From contig NZ_JAHKRM010000002.1 in NCBI RefSeq assembly GCF_019396345.1, positions 539,831-603,830 of the forward strand: 64,000 bases of DNA, read 5' to 3'. Numbering within the stretch: the first letter of the stretch is position 1; every line of letters begins with the position of its first letter. Of the stretch, positions 1 to 8,184 are shown piece after piece. The translations under genes were made by a program, and so were the position numbers. Below the pieces are notes generated by a model. The model was not told the origin of the DNA and ran no database searches. It saw nothing but the letters and a program-made list of their open reading frames with translations. The DNA comes from Nonomuraea guangzhouensis (GTDB lineage: Bacteria; Actinomycetota; Actinomycetes; Streptosporangiales; Streptosporangiaceae).

Positions 1-580
1 GGAGACCATCGACGGCGGGCAGATCATCTTCGATGGTCAGCCGTTGCCCGAAGAGGGCAAGGCGCTGGCCAAGCTCCGCTCCGAAGTGGGCATGGTCTTC
101 CAGTCGTTCAACCTGTTCGCCCACAAGACGATTCGCGAGAACGTCACGCTGGGACCGATCAAGGTGCGCAAGAAGGCCCGTGACGCCGCGGACACGCGCG
201 CCATGGAGCTGCTCGAACGGGTGGGCATCGCCGCGCAGGCGGACAAATACCCGGCACAGCTCTCCGGCGGCCAGCAGCAGCGCGTCGCGATCGCCAGGGC
301 CTTGGCCATGGATCCGAAGATGATCCTCTTCGACGAGCCGACGTCGGCGCTGGACCCGGAGATGGTCCAGGAGGTGCTCGACGTGATGATCGGGCTCGCT
401 CGCGACGGCATGACGATGATGGTCGTCACACACGAGATGGGGTTCGCCCGAAGGGCCGCGAACCGGGTGGTGTTCATGGCCGACGGTCAGATCGTCGAAG
501 AGAACACCCCCGACGAGTTCTTCACCAACGCCCAGACAGACCGGGCCAAGGACTTCCTTTCGAAGATCCTCACGCATTGA
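1..580 (+). CDS. gluA: Glutamate-type ABC transporter ATP-binding protein (5' truncated)
   Basis: This is the ATPase of a polar amino-acid importer and acts at the inner face of the membrane. The reading frame is open from base 2, so the start and the Walker A motif lie outside the window; 192 residues remain of the usual 245 or so. Visible motifs are the Q-loop (VFQSFNLFAHKT), the ABC signature LSGGQQQR, Walker B ILFDEPTSALDPE and the switch His in VVTHEMGF. It is followed by a binding protein and two permeases, the gluABCD order. Glutamate as substrate is inferred from this family and order. An internal TTG at base 44 is not the true start. Confidence 0.93.
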   Translation, partial: ETIDGGQIIFDGQPLPEEGKALAKLRSEVGMVFQSFNLFAHKTIRENVTLGPIKVRKKARDAADTRAMELLERVGIAAQADKYPAQLSGGQQQRVAIARALAMDPKMILFDEPTSALDPEMVQEVLDVMIGLARDGMTMMVVTHEMGFARRAANRVVFMADGQIVEENTPDEFFTNAQTDRAKDFLSKILTH

Positions 581-615
581 TCCCAGTCCGCAGCAGGAAG
601 ATTGAGGTAACCACT

Positions 616-1473
616 ATGCAGATGCGTCGAACTGGGGCCGTGCTCGCCGTCACGGCCATGGCTGCCGGTCTTGCCGCGTGTGGCGGTGGAGACAGCTACA
701 CCAACGTCATGGACAAGCTCAAGGGTGCCAAGGAAATCACCATCGGCACCAAATGGGATCAGCCGAGCCTGGGTCTGAAAAAGGGTGGCGGCGATCCTGA
801 GGGCTTCGACGTCGATGTCGCCAAGTACATCGTGAAGGAGCTGGCAGGCGGCCAGGATGTGAAGATCACGTGGAAGGAGTCGCCCTCGTCCAACCGCGAG
901 GCGCTGCTCGCCAACGGCACCGTGGACATCATCTTCGCCACATACTCCATCACCGACGCGCGCAAGCCGAAGGTCACCTTCGGCGGCCCGTACGTCATCG
1001 TCCACCAGGACACCATGGTCCGTGCGGACGCCGCGGACATCGCCAAGGCGACGGACCTCAAGGACAAGCGCATCTGTCAGGCGCAGGGTTCCAACTCCTA
1101 CAAGCGGATCACCGACCCGCCGCCGGACGGCAAGCTCGGCCTGCCCGCCAAGCTCGTCGGAGCCAGCAACTACTCCGAGTGCGTGCAGAAGCTCAGTGGT
1201 GGCAACCTGGACGCGGTCACCACCGACAACCTGATCCTGGCCGGCTTCTCCAGCCAGGAACCGGGCAAGTACAAGCTGCTCAACGACCCCTTCACCGATG
1301 AGAAGTACGGCATCGGCCTGAAGAAGGGCGACAAGACGACCTGCGAGGCCGTCAACAAGGCCGTCACCAAGATGTGGCAGGACGGCACGGCCACCCAGCT
1401 CCTCACGAAGTGGTTCGGCAAGACCGGCCTGGACCTGCCCAAGGAGGCCCCACCGGCCGAGGGTTGCGCCTGA
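616..1473 (+). CDS. gluB: Glutamate-type ABC transporter substrate-binding lipoprotein
   Basis: Family 3 extracellular solute-binding protein of 285 residues. It begins with a lipoprotein signal peptide: two Arg residues, a hydrophobic stretch and the lipobox LAAC with Cys22. I chose the ATG at 616 because GAGG stands just upstream; an in-frame TTG at 577 lies further upstream and would place 13 residues before the signal peptide. The mature part has the usual type-II periplasmic binding fold with a GFDVDVAKYI segment. It captures the amino acid outside the membrane and delivers it to the two permeases. A strong hairpin follows the stop codon and may raise its mRNA level above that of the permeases. 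Confidence 0.93.
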   Translation: MQMRRTGAVLAVTAMAAGLAACGGGDSYTNVMDKLKGAKEITIGTKWDQPSLGLKKGGGDPEGFDVDVAKYIVKELAGGQDVKITWKESPSSNREALLANGTVDIIFATYSITDARKPKVTFGGPYVIVHQDTMVRADAADIAKATDLKDKRICQAQGSNSYKRITDPPPDGKLGLPAKLVGASNYSECVQKLSGGNLDAVTTDNLILAGFSSQEPGKYKLLNDPFTDEKYGIGLKKGDKTTCEAVNKAVTKMWQDGTATQLLTKWFGKTGLDLPKEAPPAEGCA

Positions 1474-1484
1474 TCCTCAAGACC

Positions 1485-1510
1485 GCGGCGGCCGGTGACC
1501 CGGCCGCCGC
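1485..1510 (+). promoter_or_regulatory. Perfect 11-bp hairpin between gluB and gluC
   Basis: Arms 1485-1495 and 1500-1510 are perfect inverted copies with a TGAC loop. The hairpin starts 11 nt after the gluB stop and has no T-run, so it is unlikely to be a full terminator. It probably shields the binding-protein mRNA from 3' decay or attenuates read-through into the permeases. Equivalent hairpins follow two other binding-protein genes in this window. Confidence 0.7.
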
Positions 1511-1534
1511 CGCCATTCTCTCTGGTGGAGCACG

Positions 1535-2206
1535 ATGGACGAACTGATTCAGTACGCGCCCGACCTGGGCGAAGGATTCCTGAACAACATTAAGCTCTCG
1601 CTGATCATCGCGGTGTTCTCACTGATCGTCGGCACGATCCTGGCCGCCATGCGGGTCTCCCCCACCCCGGTCCTGCGGGCCGCGGGCACGGTGTACGTCA
1701 ACGTGGTGCGCAACACCCCGCTGACCCTGGTGCTGGCCTTCTGCTACCTCGGGCTCAGCGACACCCTCGGGCTGATCTTCTCCACCGAGGTGCCGCTGAC
1801 GAACTCGTTCTGGCTCGCCGTGCTGGGCATGTCGGCCTACACCGCGGCGTTCGTCTGCGAGGCACTGCGGTCCGGCATCAACACGGTGCCGATGGGACAG
1901 GCCGAGGCGGCCCGCGCGATCGGGCTCACCTTCAGCCAGTCGATCACGCTCGTCATCTTCCCGCAGGCCTTCCGGGCGGTCATCGCCCCGCTCGGCAGCG
2001 TCCTGATCGCCATGATCAAGAACACGACCGTGGTGGCGGCCGCGGGCTACACCGTGGAGATCGCCGCCACGATGAGGGAGACGTTCGACACCACCGGCGT
2101 CTCGATCCCCATCTTCATCGGCATCGTGCTGTCGTTCCTGGTACTCATCCTGCCGATCGGCTGGTACACCGGCTGGCTGGCCAGGAGATTGGCGGTGGCC
2201 CGATGA
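1535..2206 (+). CDS. gluC: Glutamate-type ABC transporter permease 1
   Basis: His/Glu/Gln/Arg-type MetI-like inner-membrane permease of 223 residues with about five membrane segments. The cytoplasmic EAA loop is seen around AEAARAIGLTFSQSI, the contact site for the ATPase. It starts with ATG after GGTGGAG and ends in a 4-nt overlap (ATGA) with the second permease, so the two are translationally coupled. It forms the translocation pore together with the next gene product. Confidence 0.92.
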   Translation: MDELIQYAPDLGEGFLNNIKLSLIIAVFSLIVGTILAAMRVSPTPVLRAAGTVYVNVVRNTPLTLVLAFCYLGLSDTLGLIFSTEVPLTNSFWLAVLGMSAYTAAFVCEALRSGINTVPMGQAEAARAIGLTFSQSITLVIFPQAFRAVIAPLGSVLIAMIKNTTVVAAAGYTVEIAATMRETFDTTGVSIPIFIGIVLSFLVLILPIGWYTGWLARRLAVAR

Positions 2207-3102
2207 GCACGTCCGTTCTCTTCGACACCCCGGGCCCGCGCGGCCGGGTACGCAACCACCTGATCACCGGGATCTCCGCGCTGGCCCTGCTGGCGGTCCT
2301 CGGCTGGGTGGTGCTGAAGTTCAACGAGAAAGGCCAGTTCGACGGCAAGCTCTGGGAGCCGTTCACCACCGAGACCGTCTGGGTGGACTTCATCCTGCCC
2401 GGCCTGGTGGGCACGCTCACGGCCGCCGTCCTGGGCGCGGTCTTCGCGCTGCTGTTCGGCGCGGTCTTCGGCATCGCCAGGCTCTCCGACCACCGGTGGA
2501 TCAGGCTTCCCGCCGCCTGGATCGTGGAGCTGTTCCGGGCGATCCCGCTGCTCCTGCTGATCTTCTTCATCTGGTTCCTGTCGCCCGACCTGTTCGGCGG
2601 CGGGGACTACGCGCTGTTCGCGATCGTGCTCGGGCTCACCCTCTACAACGGCTCGGTGCTGGCCGAGGTGGTCAGGGCGGGCATCAACTCGATCCCGAAG
2701 GGCCAGTCGGAGGCGGCGTACGCGGTCGGGCTGCGCAAGGGCGGCGTGATGCGGTTGATCCTGCTGCCGCAGGGCCTCACGGTGATGATGCCCGCGGTGG
2801 TCAGCCAGCTCGTGGTCCTGCTCAAGGACACCGCGCTGGGCTACTTCATCGTCTACGTCGACCTCCTGAACATGGGCTTCAAGACCCTGCCGTCGGTCTA
2901 CCCCGGCACGAAGCTGGTGTCGGCGATCGTCATCGGCGTCATCTACATCGTCATGGCCATGGCGCTCAGCTCGTTCGCGACCTGGCTGGAGAAGCGCAGC
3001 CGCCGCAGCCGCAAGACCACGGCCGGGCCACTCGAGCCGCCGGGCGCGGTGCCGCTGCCCCCGGGGCAGCCAGATATGGGTAACACCCCCATGACTGTGT
3101 GA
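2203..3102 (+). CDS. gluD: Glutamate-type ABC transporter permease 2
   Basis: Second MetI-like permease, 299 residues, longer than gluC at both ends. An N-terminal membrane segment precedes an extracellular stretch, followed by the core segments and the EAA loop (SEAAYAVGLRKGGVM). The C-terminal tail is basic and then Pro-rich (after KRSRRSRK). It overlaps gluC by 4 nt. Last gene of the operon; only a weak inverted repeat follows, within a cluster of TGACC/GGTCA elements that precede the peptidase gene. Confidence 0.92.
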   Translation: MSTSVLFDTPGPRGRVRNHLITGISALALLAVLGWVVLKFNEKGQFDGKLWEPFTTETVWVDFILPGLVGTLTAAVLGAVFALLFGAVFGIARLSDHRWIRLPAAWIVELFRAIPLLLLIFFIWFLSPDLFGGGDYALFAIVLGLTLYNGSVLAEVVRAGINSIPKGQSEAAYAVGLRKGGVMRLILLPQGLTVMMPAVVSQLVVLLKDTALGYFIVYVDLLNMGFKTLPSVYPGTKLVSAIVIGVIYIVMAMALSSFATWLEKRSRRSRKTTAGPLEPPGAVPLPPGQPDMGNTPMTV

Positions 3103-3143
3103 CCGACGTCGTAAAGCGGTCATCGCAGTCCAGTGACCGGAGT

Positions 3144-3200
3144 GGGGTGGTCACCGGACTACGGTGATCGACGCGGGGTGGTCACCGAGCTACGGTGATC
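3144..3200. repeat. Two tandem palindromic repeats, 31-bp period, upstream of peptidase
   Basis: A 26-bp element at 3144-3169 recurs at 3175-3200 with two mismatches, a period of 31 bp or about three helical turns. Each copy holds an imperfect inverted repeat, GGTCACCG and CGGTGATC around a 5-nt centre. A further TGACCG/CGGTCA inverted repeat lies at 3100-3122. The spacing and symmetry look like paired operator sites for a dimeric regulator of the peptidase gene. The regulator is unknown. Confidence 0.5.
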
Positions 3201-3238
3201 ACCCCGCACTCTTGCTGATCTTCCGGCAGGATGCGTCT

Positions 3239-5065
3239 ATGCCCTTCTGGCGCTCCCCCATCTCGACCACCGACGTCGCCCGGTCCGGCCGGCGGCTCGG
3301 CTGGCCGACCGCGCTCGACGGCCAGGTGTGGTGGACGGAGGACCGTCCTGACCAAGTCGGACGCACCACGATCATGCATCGCGCCGCCGACGGCGCCTGC
3401 CGCGAGCTGCTGCCCGCGCCGTGGAGCGCCCGCACCCGCGTGCACGAGTACGGAGGCCGCCCCTACGCGGTGACCCCCGAGGGCGACGTGATCTTCGCCT
3501 GCTTCGCCGACCAGCGCCTTTACCTGCTCGACCGGCTCGCGGGCGAGCCCGTCCCGCTCACCGCCGACGGCGACCGCTACGCCGACCTGCTGATCCGCGA
3601 CGGCCAGGTCTGGTGCGTACGCGAACGGCACACCGACGACGGGAAGGTGACCAGGACCGTCGTCTCCATCCCGGTCGACGGTGGCGAGACCCGCGAATGG
3701 GTCACCGGCGGCGACTTCTACGCCTCCCCCACCATCTCCCCTGATGGGCGGCATCTCGCGTACATCACCTGGAACCATCCGCTCATGCCGTGGATCGGCA
3801 CCGAGCTCCGCGTCACCCGCCTGTCCGACGGCGCCACGTGGACCGTGCGGGGCGGTCCGTCCGAGTCCGTGCTGGCGCCCAGCTGGAAGGACGACGACCA
3901 CCTCTACCTGATCTCCGACCGCTCCGGCTGGTGGAATCTCTACCAGACCGGCCTCCACGACGCCTCGCCCCAGCCGCTCCATCCTCTGGAGGAGGAGTTC
4001 GCCTGGCCGCCGTGGACGCTGGGCGGCCTGCCCTACCTCGTGCTCGGCGACGGCCGGCTCGCGGTGCTGCACGGGCGCGGCGACCTGCGGCTCGGGGTGC
4101 TCGACCCCGAGACGGGCGAGCTCGCCGACCTCGACCTGCCGTGTGCGGGATGGGATCCGGCGCTGGCCGCCGACGGCACCTCCGTGACCGGCATCGCGTA
4201 CGGCGCCGCGGTGCCGAAGTCGGTGCTGCGCGTCGACACCGTGACCGGCCAGGCAGAAGGGCTCAGACTCGACATCGAGGAGCTGCCCGATCTCGGCTGC
4301 CTGCCGACGCCACGGCCGGTGGAGGTGGGGCGCCGCGTGCACGGTTTCCTCTACCCGCCGTCCAACCCGGCCGCCGAGGACTCGGAGGAGGCTCCGCCGT
4401 ACGTGGTCTTCGTGCACGGCGGCCCGACGGCACACGCGCACACGGCGCTCGACCTGGAGAAGGCATACCTCACCTCGCGCGGCATCGGCGTGCTCGACGT
4501 CAACTACGGCGGGTCCACCGGCTACGGCCGGGCCTACCGCGATCAGATGAAGGGGCAGTGGGGCGTCGTCGACGTCGAGGACACGATCATGGCCGCCGAA
4601 TGGCTGGCGGCCGAGGGGCTGGCCGACCCCGGGCGCATCGCGGTGCGCGGCCGCAGCGCGGGCGGCTGGACCGTAATGGCGGCCTGCTGCCGTTCTGACG
4701 TGTTCGCGGGGGGTGTGTCCTACTACGGCGTCAGCGCGCTGGCCCCGCTCAACGCTCACACGCACGATTTCGAGTCACGTTACGTGGAGTGGCTGGTCGG
4801 CCCGGAGGACCCGCGGCTGTACGCCGAGCGCGAGCCGCTGGCGCTGGTCGGCGGCGTGTCCTGCCCGATGCTGCTGCTCCAGGGGCTCGACGATCCCGCG
4901 GTGCCGCCCGAGCAGTCGGCGGCCTTCGCCGACGCGCTGGCCGAGCGCGGTGTCTCGTGCACCTATCTGGCGTTCGAGGGCGAGTCACATGGTTTCCGCC
5001 GCACCGAGACGCGGGCCACCGCGCTGGCCGCGGAACTGGCGTTCTACCAGCAGGTTTTCAGCTGA
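3239..5065 (+). CDS. S9 family prolyl oligopeptidase-like serine peptidase
   Basis: Probably a cytoplasmic serine peptidase of 608 residues that cleaves short peptides; no signal peptide is visible. The first two thirds are beta-propeller repeats (for example PTISPDGRHLAYITW). The C-terminal third is the alpha/beta-hydrolase domain, with a nucleophile Ser near residue 473 in RGRSAGGW, an Asp in GLDDPAVPP and a His in ESHGF. I chose the ATG at 3239 because protein similarity starts there. A longer frame from GTG 3164 would run through the repeated operator-like DNA. It stands alone between two transport operons. Its substrate is unknown; peptides brought in by the neighbouring importer are a reasonable guess. 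Confidence 0.85.
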   Translation: MPFWRSPISTTDVARSGRRLGWPTALDGQVWWTEDRPDQVGRTTIMHRAADGACRELLPAPWSARTRVHEYGGRPYAVTPEGDVIFACFADQRLYLLDRLAGEPVPLTADGDRYADLLIRDGQVWCVRERHTDDGKVTRTVVSIPVDGGETREWVTGGDFYASPTISPDGRHLAYITWNHPLMPWIGTELRVTRLSDGATWTVRGGPSESVLAPSWKDDDHLYLISDRSGWWNLYQTGLHDASPQPLHPLEEEFAWPPWTLGGLPYLVLGDGRLAVLHGRGDLRLGVLDPETGELADLDLPCAGWDPALAADGTSVTGIAYGAAVPKSVLRVDTVTGQAEGLRLDIEELPDLGCLPTPRPVEVGRRVHGFLYPPSNPAAEDSEEAPPYVVFVHGGPTAHAHTALDLEKAYLTSRGIGVLDVNYGGSTGYGRAYRDQMKGQWGVVDVEDTIMAAEWLAAEGLADPGRIAVRGRSAGGWTVMAACCRSDVFAGGVSYYGVSALAPLNAHTHDFESRYVEWLVGPEDPRLYAEREPLALVGGVSCPMLLLQGLDDPAVPPEQSAAFADALAERGVSCTYLAFEGESHGFRRTETRATALAAELAFYQQVFS

Positions 5066-5180
5066 ATCTCGCTCTCGTCGTCATCTCTCACGGTTCCTTG
5101 ACAGAACCGGCATCACTCGGCGGTCGCTACTCGCCAACGGTTGAATAACCGTCCTCGACACCGAGACCCTCCAGGTGGGT

Positions 5181-5246
5181 TGCTCGAAAGAGCACCGTGA
5201 AAGAGCAAACGTGGGGTGCGCGTCGCGGCCACGAAGCGCACCCCAC
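5181..5246 (+). promoter_or_regulatory. Structured region upstream of the peptide-binding protein gene
   Basis: Two hairpins lie in the 222-bp gap before the next gene. The first is a 5-bp stem closed by a GAAA tetraloop (5181-5194). The second is a perfect 11-bp stem with arms at 5211-5221 and 5236-5246 and a 14-nt loop. The second could end transcription from the peptidase gene or fold in the 5' leader of the binding-protein mRNA. No T-run follows, and I do not recognise a known riboswitch. Confidence 0.4.
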
Positions 5247-5287
5247 TGGCCAGCCACACATCCCATCTCGGCACGAGGGAGGGCCAG

Positions 5288-7114
5288 ATGGCCAGCTTGC
5301 GCTATCTCAGCATTGCCGTGGTGGCGGCGGCAAGTCTGCTCGCCGCCGCATGCGCCACGGACACCGGTACGAACGGTTCCGCGCCCCCGACCACCGCCCA
5401 GAAGCCCGGCACCCCGTTATCGGGCGGCACGCTCAGACTGGTGGGCGGTGGCGACGTCGACCACCTCGATCCCACCAGCGCCTACTACACGGTCACCAAC
5501 GGCATCCTGCGCGGTTACGCGCGCCAGCTGTTCAACCTGAACGGCGTGGCCAAGGAGGCCGAGACCACCAAGGGCTTCGCCGTCGTCCCCGACGTCGCCG
5601 CCGAGTTGCCGACGACCGCGAACGGCGGCCTCAGCGCCGACAGCCTCACCTACACGATCAAACTGCGGGACGGCGTCCAGTGGGACACCCAGCCGCCGCG
5701 GGCGGTGACCGCGGGCGACTTCGTCCGCGGCTTCAAGCGGATCTGCAACCCGGTGGCCGGAGCGGGCGCGCCCGGCTACTACACCAGCACGATCAAGGGC
5801 ATGGCCGCCTACTGCGCGGCCTATGCCAAGGCGTTCGAGAAGGCCAAGCCCACCGCCGCGGCGCTGGCGGCCTTCCAGAACTCCCACGACATCGCCGGTG
5901 TCCGGGCCAAGGATGACAAGACGGTCGTGTTCACGCTGGTCCAGCCGGCGGCCGACTTCCTCAACATCCTGTCGCTGAACTTCTCCTCGGCCGCACCCCA
6001 GGAGTACGACCAGTACGTGCCGGACGACGCCACCTTCCGCCAGCACGTGATCTCCGACGGCCCGTACAAGATCACCCAGTATGTGGCGACCAAGTCGATC
6101 AGGCTGGAGAGGAACCCCGCCTGGACGCAGGCCTCCGACCCGATCAGGCACCAGTACGTCAACGCCGTCGAGGTCAAGATGGGCGTCACCGAGCCCGACG
6201 CGGTGCAGCAGCAGCTCGAGGCGGGCAGCGCGGACCTGTCCTGGGACCTGCCGGTGCCCACCGCCCAGATCCCCCGGCTGAAGAGCGGCGACGCCGACTT
6301 CAAGATCTTCCCGGGCGCCGTGACGAACCCGTATCTCGTGTTCAACCTGCAGAGCAAGAACGAGAACGGCGCCATGGGCAAGGTCAAGGTGCGCCAGGCC
6401 ATCGAGTACGCCATCAACAAGGTGGCCATCGCCAAGATCTACGGCGGTGCCGACGTGGCGACCCCGCTGCACACGGCCATCCCGCCGGGCAACATCGGCT
6501 ACCAGGAGTACAACCCGTACCCGACACCCGGCGACCAGGGCGACCCGGCCAAGTGCAAGCAACTGCTCACCGAGGCGGGCTACCCGAACGGGTTGACGCT
6601 CATCGGCGCGTTCCGCAACGCGGGCAACCACCCGGCCAACTTCCAGTCCTATTCGGCCGACCTGAAGCAGTGCGGGATCAACGTCAAGGGCCTGCCCGTA
6701 CGACAGGGCGACTACTACGGCGCCTTCCTGCAGAACCCGACGATCGCCAAGGACAGCAAGTGGGACATCTCGGCGCCCGGCTGGGTGCCCGACTGGTACG
6801 GCAACAACGGCCGCGCCGTTTCCCAGCCGCTGTTCCAGACCAACTGCGCCGCGGGCACGAGCAACTACGGCTGCTACAGCAACCCCAAGGTGGACGACCT
6901 CATCAAGCAGGCACTGGCCGAGCCCGACGCGACCAAGGCGGCCGGACTCTGGCACCAGGTCGACGAGACGGTGATGGGCGACGCGGTGATCGTGCCGTTC
7001 AACAACCAGAACACGCCGATCTACAAGAGCAAGCGGGTGCGGAACGCGCTGTACCTGCCCGCCTTCCAGCTCTACGACATCACCAACCTCTGGCTTGACC
7101 CCAACTCGCCATGA
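5288..7114 (+). CDS. Peptide ABC transporter substrate-binding lipoprotein (family 5)
   Basis: DppA/OppA-type binding protein of 608 residues that captures peptides outside the membrane. It has a lipoprotein signal peptide with lipobox LAAAC and Cys22. ATG 5288 is preceded by GAGGGAGG, an excellent ribosome binding site, so the longer upstream frame from 5216 is rejected. It contains the family 5 features GGTLRL at the mature N-terminus and a RQAIEYAIN segment. It heads an A-D-F-C-B operon in which the ATPases come before the permeases. Peptide specificity cannot be read from the sequence. Confidence 0.9.
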   Translation: MASLRYLSIAVVAAASLLAAACATDTGTNGSAPPTTAQKPGTPLSGGTLRLVGGGDVDHLDPTSAYYTVTNGILRGYARQLFNLNGVAKEAETTKGFAVVPDVAAELPTTANGGLSADSLTYTIKLRDGVQWDTQPPRAVTAGDFVRGFKRICNPVAGAGAPGYYTSTIKGMAAYCAAYAKAFEKAKPTAAALAAFQNSHDIAGVRAKDDKTVVFTLVQPAADFLNILSLNFSSAAPQEYDQYVPDDATFRQHVISDGPYKITQYVATKSIRLERNPAWTQASDPIRHQYVNAVEVKMGVTEPDAVQQQLEAGSADLSWDLPVPTAQIPRLKSGDADFKIFPGAVTNPYLVFNLQSKNENGAMGKVKVRQAIEYAINKVAIAKIYGGADVATPLHTAIPPGNIGYQEYNPYPTPGDQGDPAKCKQLLTEAGYPNGLTLIGAFRNAGNHPANFQSYSADLKQCGINVKGLPVRQGDYYGAFLQNPTIAKDSKWDISAPGWVPDWYGNNGRAVSQPLFQTNCAAGTSNYGCYSNPKVDDLIKQALAEPDATKAAGLWHQVDETVMGDAVIVPFNNQNTPIYKSKRVRNALYLPAFQLYDITNLWLDPNSP

Positions 7115-7121
7115 CGGTGCG

Positions 7122-7147
7122 GCGCCCCGCGGGAGTCCGCGGGGCGC
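7122..7147 (+). promoter_or_regulatory. Perfect 11-bp hairpin after the peptide-binding protein gene
   Basis: Arms 7122-7132 and 7137-7147 pair perfectly around a GAGT loop, starting 8 nt after the stop codon. There is no T-run, and the next ribosome binding site (GAGGGAG) follows directly. Placement and shape match the hairpin after gluB. It is likely an mRNA-stabilising or attenuating element that favours binding protein over downstream subunits. Confidence 0.7.
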
Positions 7148-7161
7148 TGTGAGGGAGAAAC

Positions 7162-8184
7162 ATGAGCCTGCTAGAGGTGACCGACCTGAAGGTGACCTTC
7201 CCCACCTCCGACGGCCTGGTGCAGGCGGTGCGGGGACTGTCGTTCACCGTCGACCGCGGCCGGACGCTGGCGATCGTCGGCGAGTCCGGGAGCGGCAAGA
7301 CCGTGAGCACCCAGGCCATCCTCGGCCTCTCCCCCGGGGCCGACATCTCCGGCACCGCCCTGTTCGAAGGCGTGGACCTGCTCCAGCTCGACCGCGAGCA
7401 GCTGCGCCGCATCCGGGGGGCGGAGATCAGCGTCGTCTTCCAGGACCCGCTGACCAGCCTGCACCCGCTCTACAAGGTCGGCTGGCAGATCGAGGAGCTG
7501 TTCCGGGTCCATCAGCCCGGCACCGGCCGCGCCGAGGCCCGCAAGCGCGCGATCGAGCTGCTCGGCCTGGTCGGCATCCCCCGGCCGGACCGGCGGGTGG
7601 ACGACTATCCGCACCAGTTCTCCGGCGGCATGCGGCAGCGGGCGATGATCGCCATGTCGCTGGCGCTGAACCCGAAGCTCATCGTCGCCGACGAGCCGAC
7701 CACCGCGCTCGACGCGACCGTCCAGGCGCAGATCCTCGAACTCATCGGCCGGGTCCAGGCCGAGTTCGACATCGCGCTCATCCTCATCACGCACGACCTC
7801 GGCGTCGTGGCGGGCATCGCCGACGAGGTGCTGGTCATGTACGCGGGGCTGGTGGCGGAGCGGGCCGACCGGCGCACCCTCTACTACCGCCCCCACCACC
7901 CCTACACCAAGGGCCTGCTGGAGTCGATCCCGGGCAGCACGGGGGCCCGCGGCGGGCGGCTGCGGCCCATCCCCGGCTCCCCGCCGTCGCTGATCGACAT
8001 CCCCTCGGGCTGCGCCTTCCACCCGCGCTGCCCGTACGCCATGCCGGTCTGCGCGGCCGAGCGGCCACCGCTGGCCAAGGTCACGGGCGGCGGCGGGCAC
8101 GCCTCGGCCTGCTGGCTGCCCCATGAGGCGGTCGGGCTCGGCCCGGAGGCCGACGCGCTGCGGCTGCGAGCGAAGGAGGCCTGA
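7162..8184 (+). CDS. Peptide ABC transporter ATP-binding protein (DppD-like)
   Basis: ATPase of the peptide importer, 340 residues. Walker A is GESGSGKT, the signature is FSGGMRQR, Walker B is LIVADEPTTALD, and the switch His is in LITHDLGV. The C-terminal oligopeptide-transporter extension holds the Cys-rich CAFHPRCPYAMPVC segment, which in this family can bind an iron-sulfur cluster. ATG follows GAGGGAG. The stop overlaps the next start (TGATG), giving tight coupling with the partner ATPase. Confidence 0.92.
   Translation: MSLLEVTDLKVTFPTSDGLVQAVRGLSFTVDRGRTLAIVGESGSGKTVSTQAILGLSPGADISGTALFEGVDLLQLDREQLRRIRGAEISVVFQDPLTSLHPLYKVGWQIEELFRVHQPGTGRAEARKRAIELLGLVGIPRPDRRVDDYPHQFSGGMRQRAMIAMSLALNPKLIVADEPTTALDATVQAQILELIGRVQAEFDIALILITHDLGVVAGIADEVLVMYAGLVAERADRRTLYYRPHHPYTKGLLESIPGSTGARGGRLRPIPGSPPSLIDIPSGCAFHPRCPYAMPVCAAERPPLAKVTGGGGHASACWLPHEAVGLGPEADALRLRAKEA

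Noticed and set aside
2047..3123. Long minus-strand open frame opposite the gluC/gluD permease genes
   Set aside because: High GC content leaves antisense frames open. The product is low-complexity Arg/Gln/Asp-rich, while the plus strand encodes clear permeases.
3164..3238. Upstream GTG start for the S9 peptidase
   Set aside because: It would translate the palindromic repeats, and family similarity begins at ATG 3239.
5098..5131. TTGACA with a possible -10 as promoter of the first peptide importer
   Set aside because: The best TA-containing hexamer is about 22 bp away, too far for a normal spacer.
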